Shown here piece after piece: positions 42,433-55,825 of a stretch of 64,000 nt of DNA. This stretch comes from Kitasatospora sp. CB01950 (GTDB lineage Bacteria; Actinomycetota; Actinomycetes; Streptomycetales; Streptomycetaceae). The stretch is from positions 160,731-224,730 of the forward strand of contig NZ_LISX01000009.1 of NCBI RefSeq assembly GCF_001905465.1. The letters run 5' to 3'. Both the position numbers and the translations under genes were made by a program. Numbering within the stretch: position 1 is the stretch's first letter; every line of letters begins with the position of its first letter. The notes under the pieces were generated by a model. It was not told the origin of the DNA, made no database searches, and saw only the letters and a program-made list of their open reading frames with translations.

Positions 42433-43317
42433 CTACTCCCGGCCCATGTCCCGGTGGACCAGCACCGTCTCGACTCCGTCCGCGATCAGACGCTTCGTCA
42501 GCTGCTCGGACATCGCGACGCTGCGGTGTTTGCCTCCGGTGCAGCCTACGGCAAGCGTCATGTAACGCTTCCCCTCGCGGCGGTAACCCTCGGTGATGAT
42601 CCGCAGCAGCTCGGTGTAGCCGTCCAGGAACGGCTGCGCCCCGGGCTGCTGGAACACGTACTCTGCCACGTCCGGATCGGTTCCGGTACGGGCCCGCAGC
42701 TCCGGCACCCAGTGCGGGTTCGGCAGGAAGCGGCAGTCGACCACCAGGTCGGCGTCGACCGGCAGGCCGTACTTGAAGCCGAAGGACATCACGGTGGCGC
42801 GCAGTTCCGGCTCGTCCTGGCCGGCGAACTGGGCGTCCATCTTGGCGCGCAGCTGGTGCACGTTGAGGTTCGAGGTGTCGACCACCAGGTCGGCCTCGCC
42901 GCGCAGCTCGCGCAGCAGTTCGCGCTCACGGGCGATGCCGTCGACGATCCGGCCGTCGGCCTGCAGCGGGTGCGGGCGGCGGACCGACTCGAAGCGGCGC
43001 ACCAGGGCGTCGTCGGAGGAGTCCAGGAACACCACCCGGAGTCGGACGCCGCGCTTCTCCAGTTCCTCCAGGGAGGTCAGCAGGTCGTCGAAGAACGTCC
43101 GGCTCCGCACGTCGACCACCACGCCGATCCGCGGCACCGCGCCCTGCGAGCGGGCCCCCAGGTCGACCATGGTGGGAATCAGCGCCGGCGGCAGGTTGTC
43201 CACCACGAACCAGCCGAGGTCCTCCAGGCACTTGGCCGCCGTGGAACGGCCCGCCCCGGACATGCCGGAAATGATCACCAGCTCGGGGGTGGTCTCTCCC
43301 CCGTTGGACACAGTCAC
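42433..43317 (-). CDS. rapZ: RapZ family nucleotide-binding protein
   Basis: A 294-residue P-loop protein. Walker A is IISGMSGAGRSTAAKCLEDLG, an Arg replacing the usual Lys (the common Lys-to-Arg variation of this family should be checked). FVVDNLPPALIPTMVDL, FDDLLTSLEELEKRGVRLRV, MSFGFKYGLPVDADLVVDCR and the C-terminal TLAVGCTGGKHRSVAMSEQL are diagnostic. In E. coli RapZ controls GlmS via small RNAs; the role in actinobacteria is unclear. GTG at 43317 overlaps the uvrC stop (GTGA); GTG 43311 is an alternative. Confidence 0.94.
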   Translation of the reverse strand: MTVSNGGETTPELVIISGMSGAGRSTAAKCLEDLGWFVVDNLPPALIPTMVDLGARSQGAVPRIGVVVDVRSRTFFDDLLTSLEELEKRGVRLRVVFLDSSDDALVRRFESVRRPHPLQADGRIVDGIARERELLRELRGEADLVVDTSNLNVHQLRAKMDAQFAGQDEPELRATVMSFGFKYGLPVDADLVVDCRFLPNPHWVPELRARTGTDPDVAEYVFQQPGAQPFLDGYTELLRIITEGYRREGKRYMTLAVGCTGGKHRSVAMSEQLTKRLIADGVETVLVHRDMGRE

Positions 43318-45353
43318 GTCTCTTCCCCGCTTCTCGGTACCGCTGTGGTGCTGCTGTCTTCGATGATCTCGCCCGTCGCGGTGTTGATCGCGAATGCGGC
43401 AGGTGTACGGGAGGCCAAGGCTGCGGCAACAGTCTCGGCGGTCCTGCGCCCGATCCCCGGGACTTCGCACAACTCGTCGACGGTGGCCGCGCGGAGCTTC
43501 TTCAGCGAACCGAAGTGCTTCAGCAGGGCCCGGCGGCGAGTCTCGCCGAGCCCGGGGACGGAGTCCAGCTCCCCCGCCGTGAGCCGCTTGGCCCGCTTCG
43601 AGCGCTGATAGGTGAGGGCGAACCGGTGCGCCTCGTCGCGCGCCCGCTGCAGCAGGTACAGGCCCTCGCTGGAGCGCGGCAGCACCACCGGGTCGTCCTG
43701 CCCGGGCAGCCACACCTCCTCCAGCCGCTTCGCCAGGCCGCACACCGCGACGTCGTCGATGCCCAGTTCGGCCAACGCCCGCTGCGCCGCCGCGACCTGC
43801 GGCTGCCCGCCGTCGACCACCAGCAGCTGCGGCGGGTAGGCGAAGCGCTTCGGGCGGCCGTTCTCGTCGGTCAACGCCTCGTCGCCGTCCGGGGTTTCCG
43901 GGGTTTCCGGGGTCTCCTCCGGGGCGGGGACCTCCTCCGGGACGGCCCACTCGCCGGTCTGCTCGCGTTCCTGGAGGTAGCGGCGGAACCGCCGGGTGAT
44001 CACCTCGTGCATCGAGCGGACGTCGTCCTGGCCCTCGAAGCCCTTGATCTGGAACCGGCGGTACTCGCTCTTGCGGGCCAGGCCGTCCTCGAACACCACC
44101 ATGGACGCCACCACGTCCTCGCCCTGCAGGTGCGAGATGTCGAAGCACTCGACCCGCAGCGGCACCGAGTCCAACTCCAGTGCGTCGGCGATCTCCTGGA
44201 GCGCCCGGCTGCGGGTGGTGAGGTCCGAGGCGCGCTTGGTCTTGTGCAGCGCCAGCGCCTGCTGGGCGTTGCGCTGGACGGTCTCCATCAGGTCCTTCTT
44301 GTCGCCGCGCTGCGGCACCCGCAGGTCGACGTGGGCGCCGCGCAGGCCGGACAGCCACTCGTGCACGGCCTCGCCGGGCACCGCCGGGACGAGCACCTCG
44401 CGCGGCACCTGCTCGGTGCCCGCGCCGTACAGCTGCTGCAGCGCGTGTTCGACCAGGCCGGCCGTGTCCACGTCCTCGACCTTGTCGGTCACCCAGCCGC
44501 GCTGGCCGCGCACCCGGCCGCCGCGGACGTGGAAGATCTGCACGGCCGCTTCGAGTTCGTCCTCGGCCACCGCCAGCAGGTCCGCGTCGGTGCCGTCGCC
44601 CAGCACCACCGCGTTCTTCTCCATCGCGCGGCGCAGCGCCCCCAGGTCGTCGCGCAGCCGGGCCGCCTTCTCGTACTCCATGTCGGCGGCCGCCTCCTGC
44701 ATCTGCTGCTCCAGGCGGCGCAGGTAGTTGCCCGTCCGGCCGGCCATGAAGTCGCAGAACTCCTCGGCGAGTTCGCGGTGCTCGGCGGCGTCCACCCGGC
44801 CCACGCAGGGCGCGGCGCACTTGCCGATGTACCCCAGCAGGCAGGGGCGGCCGACCTGTTGGGCCCGCTTGAACACGCCGTTGGAGCAGGTGCGCACCGG
44901 GAACACCCGGAGCAGCAGGTCGACGGTCTCGCGGATCGCCCACGCGTGCCCGTACGGCCCGAAGTAGCGCACGCCCTTCTTGTGCGCCCCACGCATCACC
45001 TGGACCCGCGGGAACTCCTCGTTCAACGTGACCGCGAGCTCCGGGTAGCTCTTGTCGTCCCGGTACTTGACGTTGAACCGCGGGTCGAACTCCTTGATCC
45101 AGGAGTACTCCAGCTGCAGCGCCTCGACCTCGGTGGACACCACCGTCCACTCCACCGACGCCGCGGTGGTCACCATCGTCGCGGTGCGCGGGTGCAGGTT
45201 CGCGACGTCCTGGAAGTACGAGGACAGCCGCTGGCGCAGGTTCTTCGCCTTGCCGACGTAGATGACCCGCCCGTGCGCGTCACGGAACTTGTACACCCCG
45301 GGCGAGAGCGGGATCGCCCCCGGAGCCGGACGGTAGGTGGACGGGTCAGCCAT
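43314..45353 (-). CDS. uvrC: UvrC, excinuclease ABC subunit C
   Basis: Makes the two incisions of nucleotide excision repair. The 679-residue protein has an N-terminal GIY-YIG nuclease (PGVYKFRDAHGRVIYVGKAK), the Cys-rich CSNGVFKRAQQVGRPCLLGY region, a UvrB-binding helix (LEQQMQEAAADMEYEKAARLR), an RNase H-like second nuclease (VECFDISHLQGEDVVASMVV, LLVVDGGQPQVAAA) and C-terminal helix-hairpin-helix repeats (VPGLGETRRRALLKHFGS, VPGIGRRTAETVAAAL). First gene of the uvrC-rapZ-yvcK-whiA cluster. Confidence 0.98.
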   Translation of the reverse strand: MADPSTYRPAPGAIPLSPGVYKFRDAHGRVIYVGKAKNLRQRLSSYFQDVANLHPRTATMVTTAASVEWTVVSTEVEALQLEYSWIKEFDPRFNVKYRDDKSYPELAVTLNEEFPRVQVMRGAHKKGVRYFGPYGHAWAIRETVDLLLRVFPVRTCSNGVFKRAQQVGRPCLLGYIGKCAAPCVGRVDAAEHRELAEEFCDFMAGRTGNYLRRLEQQMQEAAADMEYEKAARLRDDLGALRRAMEKNAVVLGDGTDADLLAVAEDELEAAVQIFHVRGGRVRGQRGWVTDKVEDVDTAGLVEHALQQLYGAGTEQVPREVLVPAVPGEAVHEWLSGLRGAHVDLRVPQRGDKKDLMETVQRNAQQALALHKTKRASDLTTRSRALQEIADALELDSVPLRVECFDISHLQGEDVVASMVVFEDGLARKSEYRRFQIKGFEGQDDVRSMHEVITRRFRRYLQEREQTGEWAVPEEVPAPEETPETPETPDGDEALTDENGRPKRFAYPPQLLVVDGGQPQVAAAQRALAELGIDDVAVCGLAKRLEEVWLPGQDDPVVLPRSSEGLYLLQRARDEAHRFALTYQRSKRAKRLTAGELDSVPGLGETRRRALLKHFGSLKKLRAATVDELCEVPGIGRRTAETVAAALASRTPAAFAINTATGEIIEDSSTTAVPRSGEET

Positions 45354-45409
45354 GCCCCTACCGTACCGACTGACGCCGACACCCCGGAGCGATCACCGAC
45401 AGGCGGACG

Positions 45410-45820
45410 CTACTTGGTGACCTCGAGCTTCCCGTCCTGCACCGCGACCTTGTACTCGGGCAGCGGCTTCGGCGCGGGGCCGTCCTGCACGGCGCCGTCG
45501 GAGATCCCGAAACGGCTGCCGTGGCACAGGCACTGGATCTGCTCCTTGACCACGCCGTTGACCAGGCACCCGGCGTGCGTGCACTTCGCGCTGAACGCCT
45601 TGTACTCGCCGGCGGCCGGCTGCGTCACCACGACGGCCTGCTCCCGGTACACCTTGCCGCCGCCGACGGGGACCTCGGAGGCCGAGCCGAGGTCGATCGG
45701 GCCCGAGGACTTCGGCTCTTCCTTGCCGCTGCCGGAGGAGCAGCCGGCCGCCGTGGCGCCTGCCAGTGCGACGGCCGCACAGCAGAGGACGGTACGACGG
45801 GAAGCGACGGGCTCGGACAT
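45410..45820 (-). CDS. Exported Rieske [2Fe-2S] protein, probable lipoprotein
   Basis: A 136-residue extracytoplasmic Rieske protein. The N-terminus SRRTVLCCAAVALAGATAAG has both a twin-arginine motif and a lipobox (TAAGC), so it is probably a Tat-exported lipoprotein. Cluster ligands lie in CTHAGCLVNGV and CLCHGSRFGISDG. A short Gly/Ser/acidic linker follows the lipid-modified cysteine. The redox partner is unknown; similar small proteins are frequent in Streptomyces next to uvrC or uvrA. Confidence 0.9.
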   Translation of the reverse strand: MSEPVASRRTVLCCAAVALAGATAAGCSSGSGKEEPKSSGPIDLGSASEVPVGGGKVYREQAVVVTQPAAGEYKAFSAKCTHAGCLVNGVVKEQIQCLCHGSRFGISDGAVQDGPAPKPLPEYKVAVQDGKLEVTK

Positions 45821-45870
45821 CGGGAACTCCTCGGTGCGGGAAAGGGCGCCAGCAACGTAGCACGCACGAC

Positions 45871-45913
45871 GCGGGCCGCCCGGGGAGCCTCGTGCTCTCC
45901 CCGGACGGCCCGC
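45871..45913. terminator. Bidirectional terminator between the Rieske gene and uvrA
   Basis: GCGGGCCGCCCGGGGAG pairs with CTCCCCGGACGGCCCGC, a 17-bp stem with a single mismatch, 13 bp beyond the uvrA stop on the minus strand. Confidence 0.75.
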
Positions 45914-45925
45914 GCCGTCACTCGG

Positions 45926-48802
<2,877 letters not shown>

Positions 48803-48871
48803 TGCTTCTGGCGCCTTTCTCCGGGTCGAAATGTGAGTTCTGCTTCTTCCAGGATGCGCCCGCCAGCGTAC

Positions 48872-48896
48872 TAGCTCATGTGTTCGAATTTCGAAC
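48872..48896 (-). promoter_or_regulatory. LexA-like palindromes upstream of uvrA
   Basis: TAGCTCATGTGTTCGA (48872-48887) matches 13 of 16 positions of TCGAACATGTGTTCGA, the actinobacterial SOS-box type, with an intact right half. Immediately overlapping is the perfect 15-bp palindrome GTTCGAA-T-TTCGAAC (48882-48896). The site lies 70 bp from the uvrA start and 143 bp from the divergent gene. Confidence 0.5.
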
Positions 48897-49039
48897 CTGT
48901 CCAGCGGGGTCCACCCGGACGAGTGAACGGCACCCGCCGCCGACGGTAGCGTCAACGACTGACAACCGCCCCCGGCAACGGTTCGGGGCGGCCGAGAACG
49001 CCTGGAACCGCTCCACCGACCGTCGAAAGGCACCACCCG

Positions 49040-49789
49040 ATGAGCGACGCGACCACCGCAGCCGAGCAGCTGCGGGCCACTGTCGAGAGCACCGACGAAC
49101 TGCTGCACACCCTGGCCGAGCTGAAGCCCGAAGCGCTGTTCGAACCGTCCGCCCTGCCCGGCTGGACCCGCGGCCACGTGCTGACGCACATCGCCCGCAA
49201 CGCCGACTCCCTGGTGATCCTGCTCAACAACGCCCGCACCGGCCAGGACCTTCCCCAGTACGCCAGTGCGGCCGCCCGGGACGCCGACATCGAGGCCGGC
49301 TCCGGCCGGCCGCTGGACGTGCAGCTGGCCGACGTCCGCGAGAGCCAGCAGCGCTTCGTGGACGCCGCCCGGCTGCTCGCCCCCGAGCACTGGCAGGCCG
49401 TGCTGACCCACCGCTCCGGCTACAGGTTCCCGGCCTGGCAGCTGCCCGGCAAGCGGCAGGCCGAACTGGAGTACCACCACGTCGACCTGAACGCCGGCTA
49501 CACCCCGGCGCACTGGCCGGAGCAGTTCGCGATCGCCGAGTTCCACCGCCTGGGCACCCACTTCGGCGCCCTGGAGGGCCTCCCGGTGCTCCGGCTGATC
49601 GCCGAGGACGCCGGGGTCGAGGCCCGGCTCGGCGGCGCGGGCGAGCCGGAGCTGACCGTGGAGGGCCCGGTGCGGGCGCTCACCGGCTGGCTGTCGGGCC
49701 GCTCGGACGGCGACGGACTGCAGGTCCACCGCGACGGCCACCTGGTCGACGCGCGCACCGCCCTCCCCCAGCTGCCCCCGATGGGATGA
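49040..49789 (+). CDS. Maleylpyruvate isomerase family mycothiol-dependent enzyme
   Basis: A 249-residue DinB-fold protein of the mycothiol-dependent maleylpyruvate isomerase (MDMPI) family. The metal-binding histidines are visible in LPGWTRGHVLTHIARNADS and ELEYHHVDLNAGY, and the C-terminal domain (about residues 180-245) matches the MDMPI_C module (GPVRALTGWLSGRSDGDGLQ). Actual substrate unknown; the family includes detoxifying thiol transferases. Divergent from uvrA, 44 bp before a metallo-beta-lactamase-fold gene that is probably co-transcribed. Confidence 0.9.
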   Translation: MSDATTAAEQLRATVESTDELLHTLAELKPEALFEPSALPGWTRGHVLTHIARNADSLVILLNNARTGQDLPQYASAAARDADIEAGSGRPLDVQLADVRESQQRFVDAARLLAPEHWQAVLTHRSGYRFPAWQLPGKRQAELEYHHVDLNAGYTPAHWPEQFAIAEFHRLGTHFGALEGLPVLRLIAEDAGVEARLGGAGEPELTVEGPVRALTGWLSGRSDGDGLQVHRDGHLVDARTALPQLPPMG

Positions 49790-49833
49790 TGGTGCCGGTT
49801 GACGGGACACCCAGCGGCAGCGAGGAGCGCGTG

Positions 49834-50487
49834 ATGACGTACCACGGAACGGTCAAGGTCGGCGGTGCACCGGACGTCCGGGAGCTGGCTCACCTGATCA
49901 TCACCAAGGTGGCGGTCGGACCGTACGACAACAACGCCTACCTGCTGCGCTGCCGGGCCACCGACGAACAGCTGCTGATCGACGCGGCCGCCGACGCGCC
50001 GGTGCTGCTGGAGACCGTCGGCAACCGGCTGGCCGTGGTGGTCACCACCCACCGTCACCACGACCACTGGGGCGCGCTGGCCGAGGTGGTCGCCGCCACC
50101 GGGGCGCGCACCGCCGCCGGACGGATCGACGCGGAGGGCATCGAGGTGCCCACCGACGTCACGCTGGAGGACGGGTCGGTGCTCCGGGTCGGGCAGATCG
50201 AGCTGACCGTCCGCCACCTGGTGGGCCACACCCCGGGCGCGATCGTGCTGGTCTACGACGACCCGCAGGGCCACCCGCACCTGTTCACCGGCGACTGCCT
50301 GTTCCCGGGCGGGGTGGGCAACACCTGGGGCGACCCGGAGGCCTTCGACTCGCTGTTCCGGGACGTCAACCGGAAGATCTTCGACGTCCTCCCGGACGAG
50401 ACCTGGGTCTACCCCGGCCACGGCAGCGACACCACGCTCGGCGCCGAGCGCCCGCACCTGCCGGAGTGGCGCGAACGCGGCTGGTGA
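49834..50487 (+). CDS. Metallo-beta-lactamase-fold hydrolase (glyoxalase II-like)
   Basis: A 217-residue MBL hydrolase. Metal ligands are in VVTTHRHHDHWGALAE (HxHxDH), HLVGHTPGAIVLVY, LFTGDCLFPGGVG and VYPGHGSDTTLG, matching glyoxalase II-like enzymes. ATG at 49834 has GAGGAG 6 nt upstream; an in-frame GTG directly before it is a possible alternative. Its position after a mycothiol-family enzyme suggests a thioester- or thiol-linked substrate, but this is inference. Confidence 0.92.
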   Translation: MTYHGTVKVGGAPDVRELAHLIITKVAVGPYDNNAYLLRCRATDEQLLIDAAADAPVLLETVGNRLAVVVTTHRHHDHWGALAEVVAATGARTAAGRIDAEGIEVPTDVTLEDGSVLRVGQIELTVRHLVGHTPGAIVLVYDDPQGHPHLFTGDCLFPGGVGNTWGDPEAFDSLFRDVNRKIFDVLPDETWVYPGHGSDTTLGAERPHLPEWRERGW

Positions 50488-50499
50488 ACGGCATGCGAA

Positions 50500-50527
50500 G
50501 AGGGCCCCCGCCGAGGCGGGGGCCCTC
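50500..50527. terminator. Bidirectional terminator
   Basis: GAGGGCCCCCGCC pairs with GGCGGGGGCCCTC in the 56-bp gap between the convergent MBL-hydrolase and terC genes. Confidence 0.85.
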
Positions 50528-50543
50528 ATTCATGCGCTGTCGG

Positions 50544-51527
50544 TCAGGCGTCGATCTTCTCCGGCCTGTCGGAGTCGTCGTCCTGCTTGCGCGCGGCGAT
50601 CAGGCTGGTGACGGTGGTGACCGCCAGGGTCAGCAGGATGAAGCCCAGCGACACCGGGATGCTGATCTCCGGGACGCTCACCCCGGCCTCGTGCAGCGCG
50701 TGCAGCACCAGCTTCACGCCGATGAAGCCGAGGATCACCGACAGGCCGTAGGACAGGTGGACCAGCTTCTTCAGCAGCCCGCCGATCAGGAAGTACAGCT
50801 GCCGCAGACCCATCAGCGCGAAGGCGTTGGCGGTGAAGACGATGTACGGGTCCTGTGTGAGACCGAAGATGGCGGGGATCGAGTCCAACGCGAACAGCAC
50901 GTCGGTGGTGCCGATCGCGATCATCACGATCAGCATCGGGGTCATCAGCCGGCGACCGTTCTCCCGGATGAACAGCTTGGTGCCGTGGTACCGGTCGGTG
51001 GACGGGATGCGCTTCTGGATCGACCTGAGCAGCCGGTTCTCCTCGAAGTCCTCCTCGCCCTCCTCCTCGGCCCGGGCCTCCTTGAGCAGCTTCCAGGCCG
51101 TCCAGATCAGGAACCCGCCGAAGATGAAGAACACCCAGGAGAAGCTGGAGACCAGCGCCGCGCCGCCGGCGATGAAGATCGCCCGGAGCACCAGGGCGAT
51201 GATCACACCGAACATCAGCACCCGCTGCTGGTAGATCCTCGGCACCGCGAACTTGCCCATGATCAGGATGAACACGAACAGGTTGTCGACGCTGAGCGAC
51301 TTCTCGGTGATGTAGCCGGCGAAGAACTCCCCGGCCGGTTGGCCGCCGCCGTACCACCACAGGAACCCGCCGAACAGCACCGCCAGCACGACCCAGACGG
51401 CCGTCCAGATCCCGGCCTCCTTGAGCGAGACCTCGTGCGGCTTGCGACCGCCGATGAAGAAATCGGCCAGGATCAACAGGGCCAGCACCGCAATGGTGCC
51501 GGCCCACAGGCCTGCGGAAACGTCCAT
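50544..51527 (-). CDS. terC: TerC family membrane protein, probable Mn2+ exporter
   Basis: A 327-residue membrane protein of the TerC/Alx family, whose members export manganese, often to metallate exported proteins. About eight helices are visible, with the conserved acidic residues in SLSVDNLFVFILIM and IGTTDVLFALDSIPAIFGL. A cytoplasmic loop (EARAEEEGEEDFEENRLL) is strongly acidic, and the tail is charged (QDDDSDRPEKIDA). ATG at 51527 has CCGGAGGAG at 5-6 nt. That site can be hidden in a 10-bp hairpin in the leader, consistent with a metal riboswitch. Confidence 0.93.
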   Translation of the reverse strand: MDVSAGLWAGTIAVLALLILADFFIGGRKPHEVSLKEAGIWTAVWVVLAVLFGGFLWWYGGGQPAGEFFAGYITEKSLSVDNLFVFILIMGKFAVPRIYQQRVLMFGVIIALVLRAIFIAGGAALVSSFSWVFFIFGGFLIWTAWKLLKEARAEEEGEEDFEENRLLRSIQKRIPSTDRYHGTKLFIRENGRRLMTPMLIVMIAIGTTDVLFALDSIPAIFGLTQDPYIVFTANAFALMGLRQLYFLIGGLLKKLVHLSYGLSVILGFIGVKLVLHALHEAGVSVPEISIPVSLGFILLTLAVTTVTSLIAARKQDDDSDRPEKIDA

Positions 51528-51534
51528 GACTGCT

Positions 51535-51690
51535 CCTCCGGCAGCTAGGCGAACATCGTCACTGCCGGAGGTCTCTTCCGCCGCACGGCGCGCCCATCGG
51601 TCGGCGCCGTGCGACCAGTGCCCCGGGATGCCGCGACGGGCAGCCGTGATGACGGGGTCACTGAACGGGGAATACTCCCCTCCGCTCCCG
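51535..51690 (-). promoter_or_regulatory. Candidate Mn2+ riboswitch (yybP-ykoY type) in the terC leader
   Basis: On the minus strand the leader starts with GGGGAGTATTCCCC (plus 51667-51680), the GGGGAGUA feature typical of yybP-ykoY aptamers, followed by a long structured region. It ends in CCTCCGGCAG (51571-51562) that pairs with CTGCCGGAGG (51544-51535). The right arm contains the terC ribosome binding site, giving a clear translational switch. The aptamer assignment rests on the conserved start, the TerC target and the expression platform. Confidence 0.6.
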
Positions 51691-51754
51691 TCGAGAGTAA
51701 CAGGAACGCCAAGGGAAGGTAAAGAAGGTAAAGGGCCGCCCTCGGCCCACCGAC

Positions 51755-52342
51755 CTACAGGAACGGCTCGATGAACGGCAGCATGTCCCGGAAGGTGCGG
51801 CCGGTGGCGGGAGCGCCGATCGCGGTCATCTTCCAGCCCGCGCCGTCCCGCTCCACCTTGGCCATGATCTGCCCGGTGTGGATGCCGCCGCCGGTGAGCT
51901 CGTAGCGGGCCAGCTCCTGGTTGGTGGTCTCGTCGACCAGCCGGCAGTGCGCGTTCTGCACCTCGAGGAAGTTCTGTCCGCTGTACGAGCTGACGGTGAA
52001 CACGATCTGGGTGACCCGGCGCGGCACCTTGGTCAGGTCGACCAGGATGCTCTCGTCGTCCACGCCGCCCGCGCCGCCGACCAGGTTGTCGCCGGTGTGC
52101 TGCACCGAACCGTCGTTGCTGACCAGGTGCGAGAAGAACACCACGTCGCTCATCGTCCTGCCGTCGTACAGCAGGGCGGACGCGTCCAGGTCGATGTCCT
52201 TCGGGCGGCGGCTGAAGAAGCCGCGCTTGCCCGGGGCGGACTTCCAGCCGAGGCCCATCCGGACCACGCTCAGCGTCCCGCCGCTGGACTTCTCCAGGCT
52301 GACGCTCTGCCCCTTCGCCAGGCTCACCGACACCCCGACCAC
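51755..52342 (-). CDS. terD: TerD family stress protein
   Basis: A 195-residue Ca2+-binding TerD-fold protein of the tellurite/stress response group. Family segments: VSVSLAKGQSVSLEKSSGG, VRMGLGWKSAPGKRG, DLDASALLYDGRTMSDVVFF, DDESILVDLTKVP (Ca2+-ligand region) and ELTGGGIHTGQIMAKVERDG. Start is GTG at 52342 with GGAGGA upstream. A short basic insertion (KRGFFSRRPKD) follows the first strand. It lies just upstream of the terC leader on the same strand. Confidence 0.94.
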   Translation of the reverse strand: MVGVSVSLAKGQSVSLEKSSGGTLSVVRMGLGWKSAPGKRGFFSRRPKDIDLDASALLYDGRTMSDVVFFSHLVSNDGSVQHTGDNLVGGAGGVDDESILVDLTKVPRRVTQIVFTVSSYSGQNFLEVQNAHCRLVDETTNQELARYELTGGGIHTGQIMAKVERDGAGWKMTAIGAPATGRTFRDMLPFIEPFL

Positions 52343-52373
52343 CCCATTCCTCCGGGCTGCCCCGGCCTCTCGC

Positions 52374-52420
52374 GCGCGACCGGCCGCGACAGGAGCGTCC
52401 TGGCCCCAGGCCGGTCGCGC
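52374..52420 (-). terminator. Terminator downstream of uvrB
   Basis: GCGCGACCGGCC pairs perfectly with GGCCGGTCGCGC across a 23-nt loop, about 90 bp beyond the uvrB stop on the minus strand and before terD. Confidence 0.7.
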
Positions 52421-52510
52421 ACCACCCTACGCCGCCGCCCCGCCGCCCCGGTCCGGGACGGCGAGACTGTGGCAGAACCACGACATGGCGACCGTTTCGG
52501 ACCGCCCGGA

Positions 52511-54604
<2,094 letters not shown>

Positions 54605-54636
54605 TCCACGGTACGACCGGCCACCGACAGTCCGGA

Positions 54637-55686
54637 CTACTTGGCGGAGTCCCGGGCCAGCGCGACCAGCCGGGAGACCGCCCGCAGGTACTTCTTCCGG
54701 TAGCCGCCGCGCAGCATCTCCTCGGTGAACACCTGGTCGAACGGCACACCGGACGCGGTGATCGGCAGCTCCCGGTCGTACATCCGGTCCGCCAGCACCA
54801 CCAGCCGCAGCGCGGTCGCCTGGTCGTCGACCTGCCGCACCCCGCGCAGGAACACCGCGCCGACCTCGTCCAGCAGCGCGCCGTAGCGGCTCGGGTGCAC
54901 CTCCTTCAGGTGCTCCAGCAGCACGTCGAAGTCGTCCAGCGAGGCGTTCGGGGTCTGCTCGGCCCGCGCGGTCACCTCGGCGTCGGTGTACGGCGGCGGC
55001 GCGGCCGGCAGACCGCGGTGGCGGTAGTCCTGGCCGTCGATCCGCACCGGGCGGAAGTGCCCGGACAGGCCCTGGATCTCCCGCATGAAGTCCGCGGCGG
55101 CGAACCGGCCCTCACCGAGCTTCTCCGGCAGCGTGTTCGACGTCGCACAGAGCTTGACGCCGTTCTCCACCAGCCGGCTCAGCAGCGTCGACACCAGCAC
55201 GGTGTCGCCCGGGTCGTCCAGCTCGAACTCGTCGATGCACAGCAACCGGTGCGAGCTCAGCGTCCTCACCGCACCCTGGAACGTCAACGCGCCGACCAGG
55301 TTGGTCAGTTCGACGAAGGTGCCGAATGCCTTCGGCCCCGGCACCGCATGCCACAACGAGGCCAGCAGATGCGTTTTTCCTACGCCGTACCCGCCGTCCA
55401 GGTAGATCCCCGCCGGCCCGCTCGGCACCGGCGCGGACCGCCGGAACCACCCGCGCTTCGCCGGCTCCGCACCCGCGTTCAGGCTCGCCGCGAAACCCTC
55501 CAGGATCTGCACGGCCTCGTACTGGCTCGGCTGCGAGGAATCCGGCAGATAACTGCCGAAACTCACACCGGTGAACCGCGGCGGCGGCACCATCTCGGCC
55601 ACCAGCCGCTCGGCCGGAACCACCGGCCGCCGAGAGGCGAGGGCTGTCACGGTACGGATTTCGGACTCCGAGGCAGGTGCAGACAC
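54637..55686 (-). CDS. zapE: ZapE/AFG1-like cell division ATPase
   Basis: A 349-residue AFG1-family ATPase. Walker A is LDGGYGVGKTHLLASLWH and Walker B LLCIDEFELDDPGDTVLVS; the arginine-rich end FTEEMLRGGYRKKYLRAVSR is family-typical. E. coli ZapE binds FtsZ; the role in Streptomyces is inferred from that. GTG at 55686 starts MSAPASESEIRTV; TACGCT at 55700-55695 on the minus strand, 8 nt upstream, may be the -10 of a leaderless transcript. Upstream of uvrB on the same strand. Confidence 0.93.
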   Translation of the reverse strand: MSAPASESEIRTVTALASRRPVVPAERLVAEMVPPPRFTGVSFGSYLPDSSQPSQYEAVQILEGFAASLNAGAEPAKRGWFRRSAPVPSGPAGIYLDGGYGVGKTHLLASLWHAVPGPKAFGTFVELTNLVGALTFQGAVRTLSSHRLLCIDEFELDDPGDTVLVSTLLSRLVENGVKLCATSNTLPEKLGEGRFAAADFMREIQGLSGHFRPVRIDGQDYRHRGLPAAPPPYTDAEVTARAEQTPNASLDDFDVLLEHLKEVHPSRYGALLDEVGAVFLRGVRQVDDQATALRLVVLADRMYDRELPITASGVPFDQVFTEEMLRGGYRKKYLRAVSRLVALARDSAK

Positions 55687-55702
55687 AGACGATAAGCGTA
55701 CA

Positions 55703-55780
55703 GGTGGGCGCGAAACGGGGGACGCGGGCGCTGGTGGGCGCGAAACGCCGGCGACGCACCACCCCTGGATTCGCGCCCGC
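55703..55780. repeat. Direct and inverted copies of a GGGCGCGAA motif
   Basis: GGTGGGCGCGAAACG occurs at 55703-55717 and again at 55733-55747, exactly 30 bp apart. TTCGCGCCC, the inverse of its core, follows at about 55770-55778, then CGCCCGCCCGC is repeated. They fill the 139-bp gap between divergent zapE and the reductase gene. Confidence 0.6.
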
Positions 55781-55825
55781 CCGCTCGCGCCCGCCCGCCG
55801 GCGCCCTGCCTGCAAAACTTGAGCC

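Noticed and set aside
52343..52510. Possible small gene between terD and uvrB
   Set aside because: The gap holds the uvrB terminator and no start codon with a ribosome site.
54605..54636. SOS box before uvrB
   Set aside because: No LexA-like sequence was found in the 32-bp gap; uvrB is probably read from zapE.
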